From positions 1,116,001 to 1,180,000 of the forward strand of contig CP099977.1 in the NCBI GenBank assembly GCA_024372495.1: a DNA stretch of 64,000 nucleotides, written 5' to 3'. Every line of letters begins with the position of its first letter. The stretch's first letter is position 1. The stretch is from Pseudarthrobacter sp. Fe7. GTDB lineage: Bacteria > Actinomycetota > Actinomycetes > Actinomycetales > Micrococcaceae. The notes under the pieces are model-generated. The model was not told the DNA's origin and ran no database searches. It saw only the letters and a list, made by a program, of their open reading frames with translations. Position numbers and translations under genes: made by a program. Shown in pieces: positions 10,493 through 20,009 of the stretch.

Positions 10493-10528
10493 GAAGCAGT
10501 CCGGGGCTGAAATCCCTCGGACTGCTTC
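10493..10528. terminator. Hairpin after the ABC importer operon
   Basis: Eleven-base perfect arms (10493-10503 and 10518-10528) with a 14-nt loop lie just after the stop of the binding-protein gene and are followed on the minus strand by a T-rich tract. A good intrinsic terminator for that operon. Confidence 0.7.
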
Positions 10529-10554
10529 CCGTGGTGTGGCAGGCGGAACTCTTT

Positions 10555-11531
10555 TCAGCTAAGCCACTTGTCAACAGCCGATTGGTGGGCGTCCACCCAC
10601 TTCTTGGCCGCTGCTTCAGGGGTCATGCCGCCCTGGATGTCAGTGGCAACGGAGTTCTGGTCCTCATTGGTCCACGTGAAGCCCCTGGCCAGCTTGGCCG
10701 CAGGCGAACCGCTGTCTTCGAGCTTTTTGGAAATGATTTTGTTCAGCTTGTACGTGGGGTAGTCGCAAGCCACCTTTTCCGGGTTGGCGTCGCAGCCCTC
10801 AGTCCAGGCCGGCAGGTTTACCTTCTTCAAGGGAACCTCGGAAAGGAACCATTGCGGTTCGTAGAAGTAACCCAGAAGGGTGTCTTGTTCTGCTGCGCGG
10901 TGCGGAATGACTGGATGAGCGCCGCTTCCGATCCCGCGAAGACCACCTTGTAGTCCAGGTTCAGGTTTTTCACGAGCGCCTCATCATTGGTGACGAAGGC
11001 GGGGTCGCCGTCAAGGACCTGTCCCTTTCCGCCGGATTCCGAGGTGGTGAACAGCGAAGCGTATTTGTTGAGGTTCTGGCCGTCCGTGATGTCCGGGTAC
11101 TTCTCTGCCATCCATGGCGGGACGTACCAGCCGATGTGCCCCTCGTTGCCAGTGGGGCCGGCATCAACAGCCACCTTTTGGTCAGTGATGTACTGCTTGG
11201 TCAAGTCGGCGTGGCCCCAGTTTTCGATAATGAGGTCTACTTCGCCGGAGGCGAGTCCCTGCCACGAAACCTGCTCATTGAGGTCCTTTTGGACGATGGA
11301 GCAGCCGAGCTTGTTCTTCGCCACGTAACTGTAGACCGCAGCATCTGCCGTGTAGCCTACCCACGCGTTCATTGCCACGTTAACGGTGCCGCACGGAGTT
11401 CCGGTGGCACCGGCGGCCGCTGCCGTCTGGTTCACCGATGCACCGCCGCAGCCTGCGAGGAAAAGGGCGGCTGCAGCGGCTCCAGCCATTGCCGGCAGGG
11501 TGCGTTTCATCAGCCTTTCAGCTTTCATCAT
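10555..11531 (-). CDS. Glycine-betaine-type ABC substrate-binding lipoprotein, one frameshift
   Basis: 325 aa after correction. Lipoprotein signal (KRTLPAMAGAAAAALFLAGC, lipobox LAGC) followed by an OpuAC-type binding domain: VNVAMNAWVGYTADAAVYSY, the GEVDLIIENWGH segment, and a C-terminal region with GGMTPEAAAKKWVDAHQ. Several tryptophans suit a cation-pi box for quaternary amines. The frame breaks near 10871-10873 (GGG in the gene); one more G gives FWGYFYEPQWFLSEV. ATG 11531 follows AAGGAG. Last gene of the importer operon. The substrate (betaine, dimethylglycine, choline) is inferred. Confidence 0.85.
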
Positions 11532-11605
11532 GTTGGTTCTCCTTGTTGGGGTGTAGGGGTCATGGAGCCGGGGCACGCTATCCGGGTGCCCCGGCGGGGG
11601 TTTCA

Positions 11606-13634
11606 TTACGTGCTGGATTTGGAGGGGATTCTGCGCGCCGGAGCGGCCGCGGCAGCCTGGGTCATCCGGTCCATCATGATTCCGAGGAACACGATGGCCA
11701 GACCGGCGGCGAGGCCCTTGCCAAAGATCGAGGTCTGGACGAAGCCCGCGACGACGTCGTATCCAAGGCCGCCGGCGCCGACGAGGGCTCCCACCACCAC
11801 CATGGCCAGGACGTAGATCAGTCCTTGGTTGGCCGCGAGCGCGAGGGATTGCCTGGCCATGGGAAGCTGCACCTTGGTAATGACCTGCCACGGTGTGGAG
11901 CCGCTGGCGACAGCGGATTGGACGACTGTGGGGGAAATGCCGCTGATGCCATCGGCAGTGATCTTGATGGCCACAGGGGCGGCGTAGATGATGCCTGCGA
12001 CGATTGCCGTGAACCGGGTAGCCCCGAAGAGACCGAGGAAGGGCACCAGATAGACGAAGGAAGGCATGGTCTGGCCCGCGTCCAGCAGTGGCCGGAGGAA
12101 CTGGTCGACCCGGCTGGACCGGCCCATGGCCACGCCAAAGATGACACCCAGGACCATTACCACTGCCGTGGCGACCAGGGTTCCGGCGAGGGTGACCATG
12201 GAGTCGCTCCAGAGGCCGAGGTAGATGATGACACCCAGGCACGCGGTGGTCAGGGCGGCGAGCTTCCATCCGCCCAGTGCATAAGCCACGATGGCGATCA
12301 CCGTGACGAGGACGTAGAAAGGCGTGTCCGTGAGCAACGACTGGAACGGGTTGAGGACTGCGCCGGTGACCCCTTCACGCAGGGACACCGTGAAGAGCGA
12401 CAGGTTTGACTGCAGCCAGTGGCTCGCCGAGTTAACTGCCTGGACAATCTGCGGACCAAGGTTGAGGTCCGCCGGGAAGGCAGCCGCCCACAGCACAGTC
12501 CTGGACAACTGCACCATGACCAGGACTACGGCGAAGGCAATCCCCAGGAGGACGGCGCGGGTCCTGCGGCCCAGCCTGGCGCCTTCGGGCTGAACCAGGC
12601 TCCGCGCGGCGGCTCGCTGCGGTTGTCACCCGGTCCAGCACAATGGCCAGCAGGACGATGGAGAGGCCCGCATTGACGGCTGTGCCCACGTCCAGGGACT
12701 GCAGTGCCCGCACCACAGTTTGGCCCAGGCCGGGAGCCGCAATCAGGGCTGCGATTGTCACCATGGAGAGGGCTGCCATCGTGCCCTGGTTAATCCCCAT
12801 CACGATGGTCCGGCGTGCCATGGGCAGCTGCAAGGTGAGCAGCCGCTGCAGTCCGGTTGTACCAAGGGAGTCGGATGCTTCGCGGGTGTTGTCCGGGATG
12901 CGGCGGATGCCATGGGCGGTCAGCCGGATGACCGGAGGAGCCGCGTAGATCACCGTTGCAATCACCGCGGAGGCAGGCCCGATAAGGAAGACCAGGGCCA
13001 GCGGAGCGAGATACACGAACGTCGGCAGCGTCTGCATGAAGTCCAGTACAGGGGTTATCACCCGGGCCACCCGGCCGTAGATGCCTGCAAGGATGCCGAG
13101 GGGGATGCCCACCAGCAGCGTGAGCAGCACAGCGGTCAGCACCAGGGCGAAGGTGTACGTAGCCTCTACGAACAGGCCCTGAATACCGAAAAAGACGAAG
13201 ACCGCCGCCGTCAACAGCGCCACCCGAACATTGCCGACGGCCAACGCGATCCAGGTCAGCAGGCCTACGGTACCCAGCCAGCCGATCTCCGGAAGGCGCA
13301 GGCCTGTCGCAGTGGCCGCGAAAGTGGTGGTGAAGAGGTTAGCCACGGCGTCCACGGCGGAGCGCAGGGGCGTGAAGACATAGAGGAAGAGGGGATTGTC
13401 GGCACGGTTGGCCGCGACCCAGGCATTGAACTGGTTGAGCGAACGGTGCAGGTCCGTCAGTTCTGACGCGGGCAACGCCAGGGTTGCCGTGCCGTTCAGG
13501 ACAAGGAATCCCAGGATCCAGATGGCGGCGGCACTGAGCAGCAGGATGGTCCGCCGGCTGGGCCTGCGGCGGGGTTCGGAGACGGGGGCAGGGGCGGGCC
13601 GGGCAGTTTTCCGTTCCTGGAGGACGACAGACAT
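11606..13634 (-). CDS. Fused double permease of a betaine-type ABC importer, one frameshift
   Basis: 675 aa after correction. It contains two complete binding-protein-dependent permease domains in tandem, each with its cytoplasmic EAA loop (first half near SLGTTGLQRLLTLQLPMARR, second near PWQVITKVQLPMARQSLALA) and about six helices. The halves resemble each other (LDFMQTLPTFVYLAPLA versus LDAGQTMPSFVYLVPFLG), indicating an internal duplication. The frame breaks at 12597-12601 (AGGCT on the plus strand), between the two domains; AGCT gives ASRRAELVQPEGARLG. Without the correction it looks like two separate permeases. The start TGATG overlaps the ATPase stop. Confidence 0.85.
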
Positions 13635-14668
13635 CAGGCCGCCGATTCTGCCGCTTGCAGCACTGAAAGAATGCTGTCGCGGTCGATCTGGCCGGTGATC
13701 CGGCCGCCCTCTTCGACAAGGACCGGGCAGGAGGAGTGCATCACCGCCGGGATGGCGTCCCGGATGATGAGCCGGGAGTTGAGCACCGCGGCATCCCGTG
13801 GCGTGGTGTCCGCAAGGGGGCGCGTAATCCATTTGAGGGTCAAGACGTCGGCGCGGGGGACCTCAGAGACGAAGTCCTCGATGTATTTGTCCGCCGGGGA
13901 TCCCACCAGGTCGTCGCCCGTGCCGCACTGGACCGGTTCGCCGTTACGCATGATCAGGATCCGGTCACCGAGTTTTAGCGCTTCTGAGAGGTCGTGCGTG
14001 ACGAACACCATCGTCTTGCCCATTTCCTTGTGCAGCCTGATGACTTCCGCCTGCATGTCCCGGCGGATGAGCGGGTCCAGAGCGGAGAAGGGCTCATCGA
14101 AGAGGATGGTGTCCGGATCTCCGGCAAGGGCGCGCCCCAGGCCGACGCGCTGCTGCATACCGCCGGACAGCTGGTCGGGGTAGTGCTGCTCGTAGCCCTT
14201 GAGGCCCACGAGTTCGATGATTTCCCGGGCCTTGGCATGGCGTTCACTCTTGCCCGCTCCGCGTATCTGCAGCCCGTAGGACACGTTGTCCAGAACCGTG
14301 CGGTGCGGGAGCAGCCCAAAGTGCTGGAAGACCATGGACACCTTGCGCCGGCGGAGCTCCCGGAGTTCGGCGGTGCCCGCCTGCAGGACGTCGTTCCCGT
14401 CAACCAGGACCTGCCCGGAGGTGGGTTCGATCAGCCTGGTGAGGCAGCGGATCAGGGTGGATTTGCCCGAGCCGGAAAGCCCCATGACTACAAACACCTC
14501 ACCCTTGGCAACGTCGAAGCTCAGGTTGCGGACCGCCGCCACGCATCTGGTGCGTTCGAGGAGTTCGGCAGAGCTGAGGGCCGAGAGTTCACGGTTGCCC
14601 GGGATCTTCTCTCCACCTGGCCCGAAGACCTTCCAAAGGTTGCGGACGGATATGGCGGGGCTGTTCAT
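13634..14668 (-). CDS. ABC ATPase of the betaine-type importer, with C-terminal CBS-like region
   Basis: 344 aa from ATG 14668. Walker [11 protein letters not shown]-loop [12 protein letters not shown], signature [14 protein letters not shown], Walker [14 protein letters not shown], switch FVTHD: all intact. The about 110 residues after the ATPase core ([40 protein letters not shown]) look like the CBS region that senses ionic strength in OpuA/ProV proteins. First gene of the operon ATPase-permease-binding protein. Length and layout match ProV/OpuAA. Confidence 0.9.
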   Translation of the reverse strand: MNSPAISVRNLWKVFGPGGEKIPGNRELSALSSAELLERTRCVAAVRNLSFDVAKGEVFVVMGLSGSGKSTLIRCLTRLIEPTSGQVLVDGNDVLQAGTAELRELRRRKVSMVFQHFGLLPHRTVLDNVSYGLQIRGAGKSERHAKAREIIELVGLKGYEQHYPDQLSGGMQQRVGLGRALAGDPDTILFDEPFSALDPLIRRDMQAEVIRLHKEMGKTMVFVTHDLSEALKLGDRILIMRNGEPVQCGTGDDLVGSPADKYIEDFVSEVPRADVLTLKWITRPLADTTPRDAAVLNSRLIIRDAIPAVMHSSCPVLVEEGGRITGQIDRDSILSVLQAAESAA

Positions 14669-14954
14669 TGCTGTACTCCTGCTTGTGTGGAGGCTGTAAT
14701 CAATGGCTGGGCCGAAGGCAGAGCTGTGCCGGGTGTTGATGCTTCGCGAATCCGGAGCCTGGCACTGGTACCGACGTTGGGGAGGTATTCGGGCCGTGCT
14801 TGTCAGTGGGGGATCTGTGGCAGGAGAGGCACGGCTCCTGTGTGCCTTACCTGCCATGGGGTGACGCTGGTGGGCGGCATGCCCGGTAAAGCGGGTTCTT
14901 CTTTCGGAACTGGATTCCCAGGTAGGGGACGCAACGGACTTCGTATTACGCAAC

Positions 14955-14984
14955 AGAGTGATTTATGCCACTCTTATTGTCAAG
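14955..14984 (-). promoter_or_regulatory. Palindrome and TTGACA element upstream of the importer
   Basis: AGAGTG at 14955-14960 and CACTCT at 14969-14974 form an inverted repeat with an 8-nt spacer. On the minus strand a TTGACA (14979-14984) lies directly upstream, with AT-rich DNA following. This is the best promoter/operator candidate about 290 bp before the ATPase gene. Confidence 0.4.
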
Positions 14985-15364
14985 GCTTTCCGGATAACGC
15001 AGCGATGTTACGGGGCGGCGGATAACAACTGCGGACGCGTCTTGACAGGGGAGGTGCCATGACTGAGCATGTTGCATTTAGCGATCCGTGTTGCGCAGGA
15101 GGCGCCTTTGGAAGGGGGCGTTATAGACGCTTGCCATACTGGGAGCCCCGCGGGCAAGCCCTTCACTCGGTGGGCGGCGCTGCTCATCACCGATGATGGC
15201 CAGCCCTCCCACCGAAGCCCTGACCCGCAGGCGTAATGGATCCTCGGTGTGTCTGCCGTGTGCCCGCTGCCGCGGCCTCCCGGCGCTGGAGGGCCGCGCA
15301 GCTTGGCCCGGAGGTGGGTGCCGCGGTGGCGCGCCTGCATACGGACCACGGCGTGCAAACAGGC
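14985..15364. other. Gap between importer and IclR gene, nothing convincing
   Basis: Apart from the palindrome just before it, this stretch holds only short overlapping frames without ribosome sites or recognisable domains. No RNA gene was recognised. Confidence 0.5.
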
Positions 15365-15399
15365 AATGGCCCCGAGCCTTTTTGGATTCGGGGCCCATT
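15365..15399. terminator. Hairpin after the IclR gene
   Basis: AATGGCCCCGA at 15365-15375 pairs with TCGGGGCCCATT at 15388-15399 with one bulge. It lies eight bases after the regulator stop on the minus strand. Confidence 0.6.
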
Positions 15400-15406
15400 G
15401 TTGTTC

Positions 15407-16217
15407 CTAGCGCTGTGTGTACCCCATGTTGGCGCTGATCTTCAGCCCGGCTTCCCTGAGCGTATCCAGCAGCCCCGGGATCTTCTCAGGGTCGAAACGG
15501 AACGCCGGGCCGGAGATGCTGACGGCCCCGATTGTGACGCCCTGATGGTTGTAGACGGGGACTGCCACGGCATTGAGGCCGATTTCGAACTCCTCACGGA
15601 CCACGGCATAACCCGAGGCGCCCACCTCGAGGAGCTGGGCATCCAGGCTCCTTCCGGCTGGTGATGGTCCGGGCTGTGCGGGCTTCCAGGCCGGTCTCCT
15701 TGAGGATGCGTTCCCGTTCATCGGCCCCCAGTGCGGCCAGGAGGACTTTGCCGCTGGACGTGGCGTGCAGCGGCGTCAGGCTCCCCACCCAGTCGTAAGT
15801 GGCCAGGGTGGAGGGGCCCATCGCCTGGTCCACGTTCACGGCGTAGTTGGAGCGCAGGACGGCGAGGTTGACGGTTTCCTTGAATTCCTCGGCCAGGCTT
15901 TCCAGGACCGGCCGCGCCTCGCGGACCAGGCTCAGGCGGCCGGGAATCGAGCCGGCCAGGCGAAGGATCCCAAAACCAAGCTGGTACTTCCCGCGCTCGC
16001 TGTTTTGATGCACCATCTCGCGGGTGACCAGGGAGCCCATCAGCCGTGAGACGGTGGACTTATGGACACCCATCTCCTCGGCGATCTCGCTGACGCCGGC
16101 ATGGCCTTCCCTGGCCAGGATTTCCAGGACGGTCAGCGCGCGCTCAACGGACTGGACCCCGCCTGACTGGCCGCCGTCGGCGTCGGTATCGGATTCCGGT
16201 TCATTTTTAGGAGCCAT
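15407..16217 (-). CDS. IclR-family regulator of the urate genes, one frameshift
   Basis: 269 aa after correction. N-terminal winged helix (VERALTVLEILAREGHAGVS, EEMGVHKSTVSRLMGSLVT) and a C-terminal GAF-like effector domain (VNLAVLRSNYAVNVDQAMGP, LTPLHATSSGKVLLAALGAD, then VREEFEIGLNAVAVPVYNHQ). The frame breaks at 15645-15649 (AGGCT on the plus strand); AGCT gives SRKELDAQLLEVG. Downstream of and co-directional with uraD-uraH. IclR proteins commonly control allantoin/glyoxylate genes (AllR), so control of the allantoin operon at 23.7-29.9 kb is also possible. Confidence 0.85.
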
Positions 16218-16295
16218 ACTTCCTGATCCTATGCCGGTTCATGTGATGGGCGTGACATTGCGTCCCGCTCCCGGCGGCTGCGGCAGCCGGGACTG

Positions 16296-16634
16296 CTAGC
16301 TGCCGCGGTAGGTGGAGTACGCGAACGGGCTCAGGAGCAGCGGCACGTGGTAGTGCTCGGGGCCGGTGACCTCGAAAACCAGGTCCACTTCCGGGAAGAA
16401 CGTCTGCGTCTGCAGGCCGGCGTAGTACGCGCCCGTGGCGAAGTTCAGTTTGTAGTGGCCCGGTTCCAACCGTTCCGGCCCCAGGTCCTTGGCGCGGCCG
16501 TCAGCGTCGGTGCTGGAGGCTGCCGGCTCGCGCCAGGTTCCGTCGTCGTTCTGGAACAGGACGACGGCGACACCCGCCGCCGGGCGCCCGGCACCGGTGT
16601 CGAGGATGTGGGTTGTTACGTGGGAAACGCTCAT
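16296..16634 (-). CDS. uraH: 5-hydroxyisourate hydrolase
   Basis: 112 aa, the usual length for this transthyretin-related enzyme. It hydrolyses 5-hydroxyisourate to OHCU in urate breakdown. The N-terminal HVTTHILDTGAGRPAAGVAV contains the active-site histidine of HILD, and the protein ends in the diagnostic YRGS tetrapeptide. Four-base ATGA overlap with uraD. No urate oxidase gene is present in the window. Confidence 0.95.
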   Translation of the reverse strand: MSVSHVTTHILDTGAGRPAAGVAVVLFQNDDGTWREPAASSTDADGRAKDLGPERLEPGHYKLNFATGAYYAGLQTQTFFPEVDLVFEVTGPEHYHVPLLLSPFAYSTYRGS

Positions 16635-17128
16635 TCGCTGATCAGTCCTTCGAGCCGGAGTACGGCGATTTCGCGCAGCTGCTGGGCCACGATGGTGTCT
16701 TCTTCGTCCGGGGAGTTGGTGAGCCGCTGGTTCAGCGCCGCCAGGATTTCCGGGGCGGTGCGTCCGGCAGCCCGGATCAGGAAGACGCGGCCGAACTTCT
16801 CTTCGTAATCCCTGTTCCCGCCTGCCAGGGCGTCGGCGGCTTCTGCGTCCGCAGGGTCAACGCCGGCCTGCTCCGAGCGGGACATGGACGCCTCGGTGCT
16901 GGCGGACGTCGGCCGTTCCCCGATCCGGGGGTGGTGGGCCATTGCTGCTTCGACCTCGGCCGGCGTGAAGGGATTGGCGGCCTGGGCGGCGAACTCCAGG
17001 AGTTCTTCCCGGCTGGCGAACGGGCGCGCCGCGGCCACTGCCTCCACCCAGCGGCTGACGTCGATGCAGGGCCGGAGGGTGGCCTGGGCCGCGGCGGAAT
17101 CCGCGCTGTTGAATTCGGCAAGCTTCAT
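16631..17128 (-). CDS. uraD: OHCU decarboxylase
   Basis: 165 aa from ATG 17128 (MKLAEFNSADSAAA), the usual family start; AAGGA lies 11-16 nt upstream. In-frame ATGs at 17152 and 17164 would add up to 12 polar residues. The enzyme decarboxylates 2-oxo-4-hydroxy-4-carboxy-5-ureidoimidazoline to S-allantoin. Signature AMAHHPRIGERP carries the catalytic histidine, and EKFGRVFLIRAAGRTAPEIL is the conserved C-terminal block. Product feeds AllB at 23.7-25.0 kb. Confidence 0.9.
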   Translation of the reverse strand: MKLAEFNSADSAAAQATLRPCIDVSRWVEAVAAARPFASREELLEFAAQAANPFTPAEVEAAMAHHPRIGERPTSASTEASMSRSEQAGVDPADAEAADALAGGNRDYEEKFGRVFLIRAAGRTAPEILAALNQRLTNSPDEEDTIVAQQLREIAVLRLEGLISE

Positions 17129-17295
17129 GCTGGTCGTAATCCTTGATGTCATGCTGGCATCCACGGTGACGGCTATGCGGAGGCCGGACTGCCCGGCACC
17201 TGCGCTTAGCGCGCAGGCTTCCGCATCATGGAACTGTTATTTCAGCATACGTAATATTCAAGAGTAGACGCATGGCACTGTCAAGCAATGCAGGC

Positions 17296-17725
17296 TCATT
17301 GGTCCTGCGACGACGTCCGTGACAGGACCCAGGTGTTGGTGCCGTCCTGGCGTTCGAAGGTCACGGTGGTCACCAGCGCCTCGATCAGCGCAAGGCCGCG
17401 CCCCGACTCGGCCTCTTCGCCGGGAACGGCAGGCTCCATAGGGCCGAACGGCGGCTTGGCGTGGTAGGCGCTGACCCGCGCCTGCAGGAGCGCAGGCTGC
17501 ACCGTGGTTTCGACGCCCAGGCTCCACCCCGCGTTCCCCGGCAGGCTGCGCGTGCTGGACGATGTTGGACGCGGACTCGATCACAGCGGTGGTGAAGGTC
17601 ATCTGGTCCATGTCGTTGACGAACGGAACGTCGAGCCAGAGGCTGTCCAGATCGTTGTGGACCGCCTCGATGGCGTCCTCGGCAGCAGGTCCCCGGAAGC
17701 TGCGCGAGGCCAGCACCTCAGTCAT
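17296..17725 (-). CDS. RsbW/SpoIIAB-type HATPase (anti-sigma or switch kinase), one frameshift
   Basis: 142 aa after correction. GHKL ATPase fold: N-box AVIESASNIVQHAQP, G2-like SGRGLALIEALVTTV, and the terminal strand NTWVLSRTSS. The frame breaks at 17519-17523 (AGGCT on the plus strand); AGCT gives ERGVELGVETTVQPALL. Such kinases phosphorylate a STAS partner and bind an output protein. The start overlaps the STAS stop by eight bases, and the operon continues upstream with a glycosyltransferase and a PP2C phosphatase. No sigma factor is encoded nearby. Confidence 0.8.
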
Positions 17726-18050
17726 TGCTGAACGCCTCCGCGGCCGTGGGGTAGGCGGTGAGGACCTTGTCCATGCTGGTCAGCTTCAGGACCATGTTCA
17801 CCTGCGGCTGCACGGCGGCGATGCGCAGGTCGCCGCCGGCCTGGCGGGCGGCCTTGAGGCAGCCAATCAGTGCGCCGAGGCCCGAGGAGTCCATGAAGGC
17901 CGTGTTTTCCAGGTTGACCACGATCCGGTTGGATCCGCCGGCGATGACGTCGGTGACGAATTCGCGCAGCTTGGGCGCCGAGACCATGTTCAGCCGCCCA
18001 TTCGCCTTGACCTCCGCATACGAATCTTTGACCTCGTAACTGAACTCCAT
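17718..18050 (-). CDS. STAS-domain anti-sigma-factor antagonist
   Basis: 110 aa. Single STAS domain: VKANGRLNMVSAPKLREFVT, then VVNLENTAFMDSSGLGALIG, where the serine pair of MDSSGLG is the canonical phosphorylation site of SpoIIAA/RsbV. Expected cycle: phosphorylated by the RsbW-like kinase (17296-17725), dephosphorylated by the PP2C protein (20006-21118). Its ATG overlaps the glycosyltransferase stop as TGATG, so synthesis is coupled to the enzyme. Confidence 0.9.
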   Translation of the reverse strand: MEFSYEVKDSYAEVKANGRLNMVSAPKLREFVTDVIAGGSNRIVVNLENTAFMDSSGLGALIGCLKAARQAGGDLRIAAVQPQVNMVLKLTSMDKVLTAYPTAAEAFSND

Positions 18051-20009
18051 CAGGCTTCCTCTCTGTTTGCAGGTTCTGCGGCCGGTTCGTACCCCTTGTA
18101 GAGCACGGCGCGGACCAGGATGCTCATGACCACCAGGTCGAAGACCACCCAAAAGACGTTGACCAGGGTGCCCAGCGGTTCTGCGAGCCCCGTAGCCAAA
18201 CGGATAATGCCGACGACGGCGGCCAGGGCCAGCAGGATGGATACCACGATCTGGGGCCGGATGAGGCTCCAGCTGGGTCCGCCGCTTTGGCGCGCCTTGG
18301 GGGTGACGGCAAACCCGAGGGGACGGCCGAACCAGACGTTGCGCGCCGCCGTCGTGCATGCCTTGATCCAGGTAGGAAACAGTGCCAGGCTGTACTGCTG
18401 GCCGCGCCAGGTGGGGATGCCACGGCCTGCCACGGCGAACAGCAGCCTGGTTGACCACCATGAACGGGATGAACCGGATGAAGAAGTCCCAACTGAGGCT
18501 GCTGACCGGCAGGATGCCCAGCAACAGGTAGATGATGGGGGCTGCGAAGTAGATGACCGCGGCGAACCCGCTGAGGTACGTCCACATGGTGGCGAAGTAC
18601 ATCAGGCGCTGGCCGAGCTTGAGGCCCTTCTGTACCAGCGGGTTCTCGCGGAGCAGCACCTGGATGGTGCCCTGCGCCCAGCGAAGGCGCTGCGTCAGCA
18701 TGGTCGCTATGTCTTCCGGCGCCAGGCCGTAGGCCAGGATCTCGTGGTGGTACACGCTCTCCCAGCCCATGGAGTGCATGCGCATGGCGGTGGCCATGTC
18801 TTCGGTGACGGAGATGGTGGCCAGGGGCATCACCGGCTGGGCCTCGTTGCGGCGCTCCACGGTCAGCGCATCCAGGACAGCCTGGACGGATTCCAGGGCT
18901 CCCAGGGGGACCAGTCGCGGGCGGACATGCGCTGGACGGCGTCGTCCGCCACCACCGGGACGCCGGACTCGCCCACGTGGGCCAGTTCCATGGCGGCGAT
19001 CTCCTCCAGGTCTGCTTGCAGGGCCGCGACGTCGGCCAGCACCAGCGTCTGTACGGCGGCATCCACGCGGCGGCGGACCCGGTAGGTGACCTCGCTGAGG
19101 GGGCGGCCGCCGTCCACTTCCTCCTGGGCCTCGCGGGTGGCTGCCTCCACCTCGTCCAGCACCTCAGCCACCAGGGGCGACTCCACGTCGGCGGACTTCC
19201 GGGCCTGCTTGATCGCTGCCCGGGATGCTGCCAGGGCGCGCCGGATGCTCTTTTCGGTTTCCTTGACGTAACCAACAAGCCCGAGCCTGCATCAGGGCCT
19301 CGCGGCGCAGGATCGCGTTGGAGCCGCAGAAGAAGGCGGCGTTCCAGCCGTCCTTGCCCTGCTGGATGGGACCGTAGAACAGCGGTGCCTGGCTGCCGAG
19401 GGGATCGGAAGCGGGCACGTTGCTGAAGTACTGGGGCGTCTGGACCAGCGCCACCCGGCGGTTGTTGAAATAGCCCAGGGTCTTTTCCAGGATGTCCGGC
19501 TCCGGGATCTGGTCCGCGTCCAGGATCAGCAGGAATTCGCCGTGGGTGACCATGAGGGCGTTGTTGAGGTTTCCTGCCTTGGCGTGCCGGGGGAGGTCCT
19601 TGGTCCAGTCCACGCTGCGGGTTACGTAGCCCAGACCGTGCTGTTCGGCCAGGGCCTTGAGTTCGGGCCGCGCGCCGTCGTCGAGGATCCAGGTGCTGTG
19701 CGGGTGCCGGATCTTCTGGGCCGCCAGCGCCGTGGTGAGCACCATGTCCAGGTCTTCGTTGTACGTGGTGATGAAGACGTCCACGGTTGCATCGTGGGGC
19801 GGTTGGGGCGCGCCCTTGCGGATCTTCAGTTTCCACACGGTCATGCCAAAGAGCATGACGTCGATGAGGCTGTACGTTTCGGCGGCCACCAGCGGCAGCG
19901 CGATCCACCATGCGTCCCAGTTAAGGGACGCCGCCCAGCGCCACGCAATGTAGTTCAGGCCGGTCAGGACGGTCAGCACCACAACCAGGCGGGTCCAGAA
20001 CCGGGTCAC
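18050..20009 (-). CDS. Cellulose-synthase-like family 2 glycosyltransferase with large insertion, three frameshifts
   Basis: 652 aa after correction; inner-membrane processive polysaccharide synthase. Two N-terminal helices (about 7-25 and 35-58), then the GT-A domain: YNED 83-86, ILDD 108-111, DAD 164-166, TPQYF 191-195, FCGSNAILRR 227-236, TED about 401-403, QRLRW about 440, followed by C-terminal helices and the FAVTPK motif. Normally about 15-20 residues separate the FCG and TED motifs. Here about 150 mostly helical, acidic residues intervene (roughly 241-395). There is no PilZ domain. Corrections: 19284-19288 and 18444-18448 (AGCCT for AGCT), and one missing G in 18905-18909. GTG 20009 overlaps the phosphatase stop. 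The polymer made is unknown. Confidence 0.85.

Noticed and set aside
10555..10830. Independent 91-aa gene MKKVNLPAWTEGC
   Set aside because: It is the C-terminal part of the ABC binding protein; one restored G joins it in frame.
14977..15406. Several short minus-strand ORFs before the IclR gene
   Set aside because: No start sites, no domain, Arg/Pro-rich composition typical of random frames in G+C-rich DNA.
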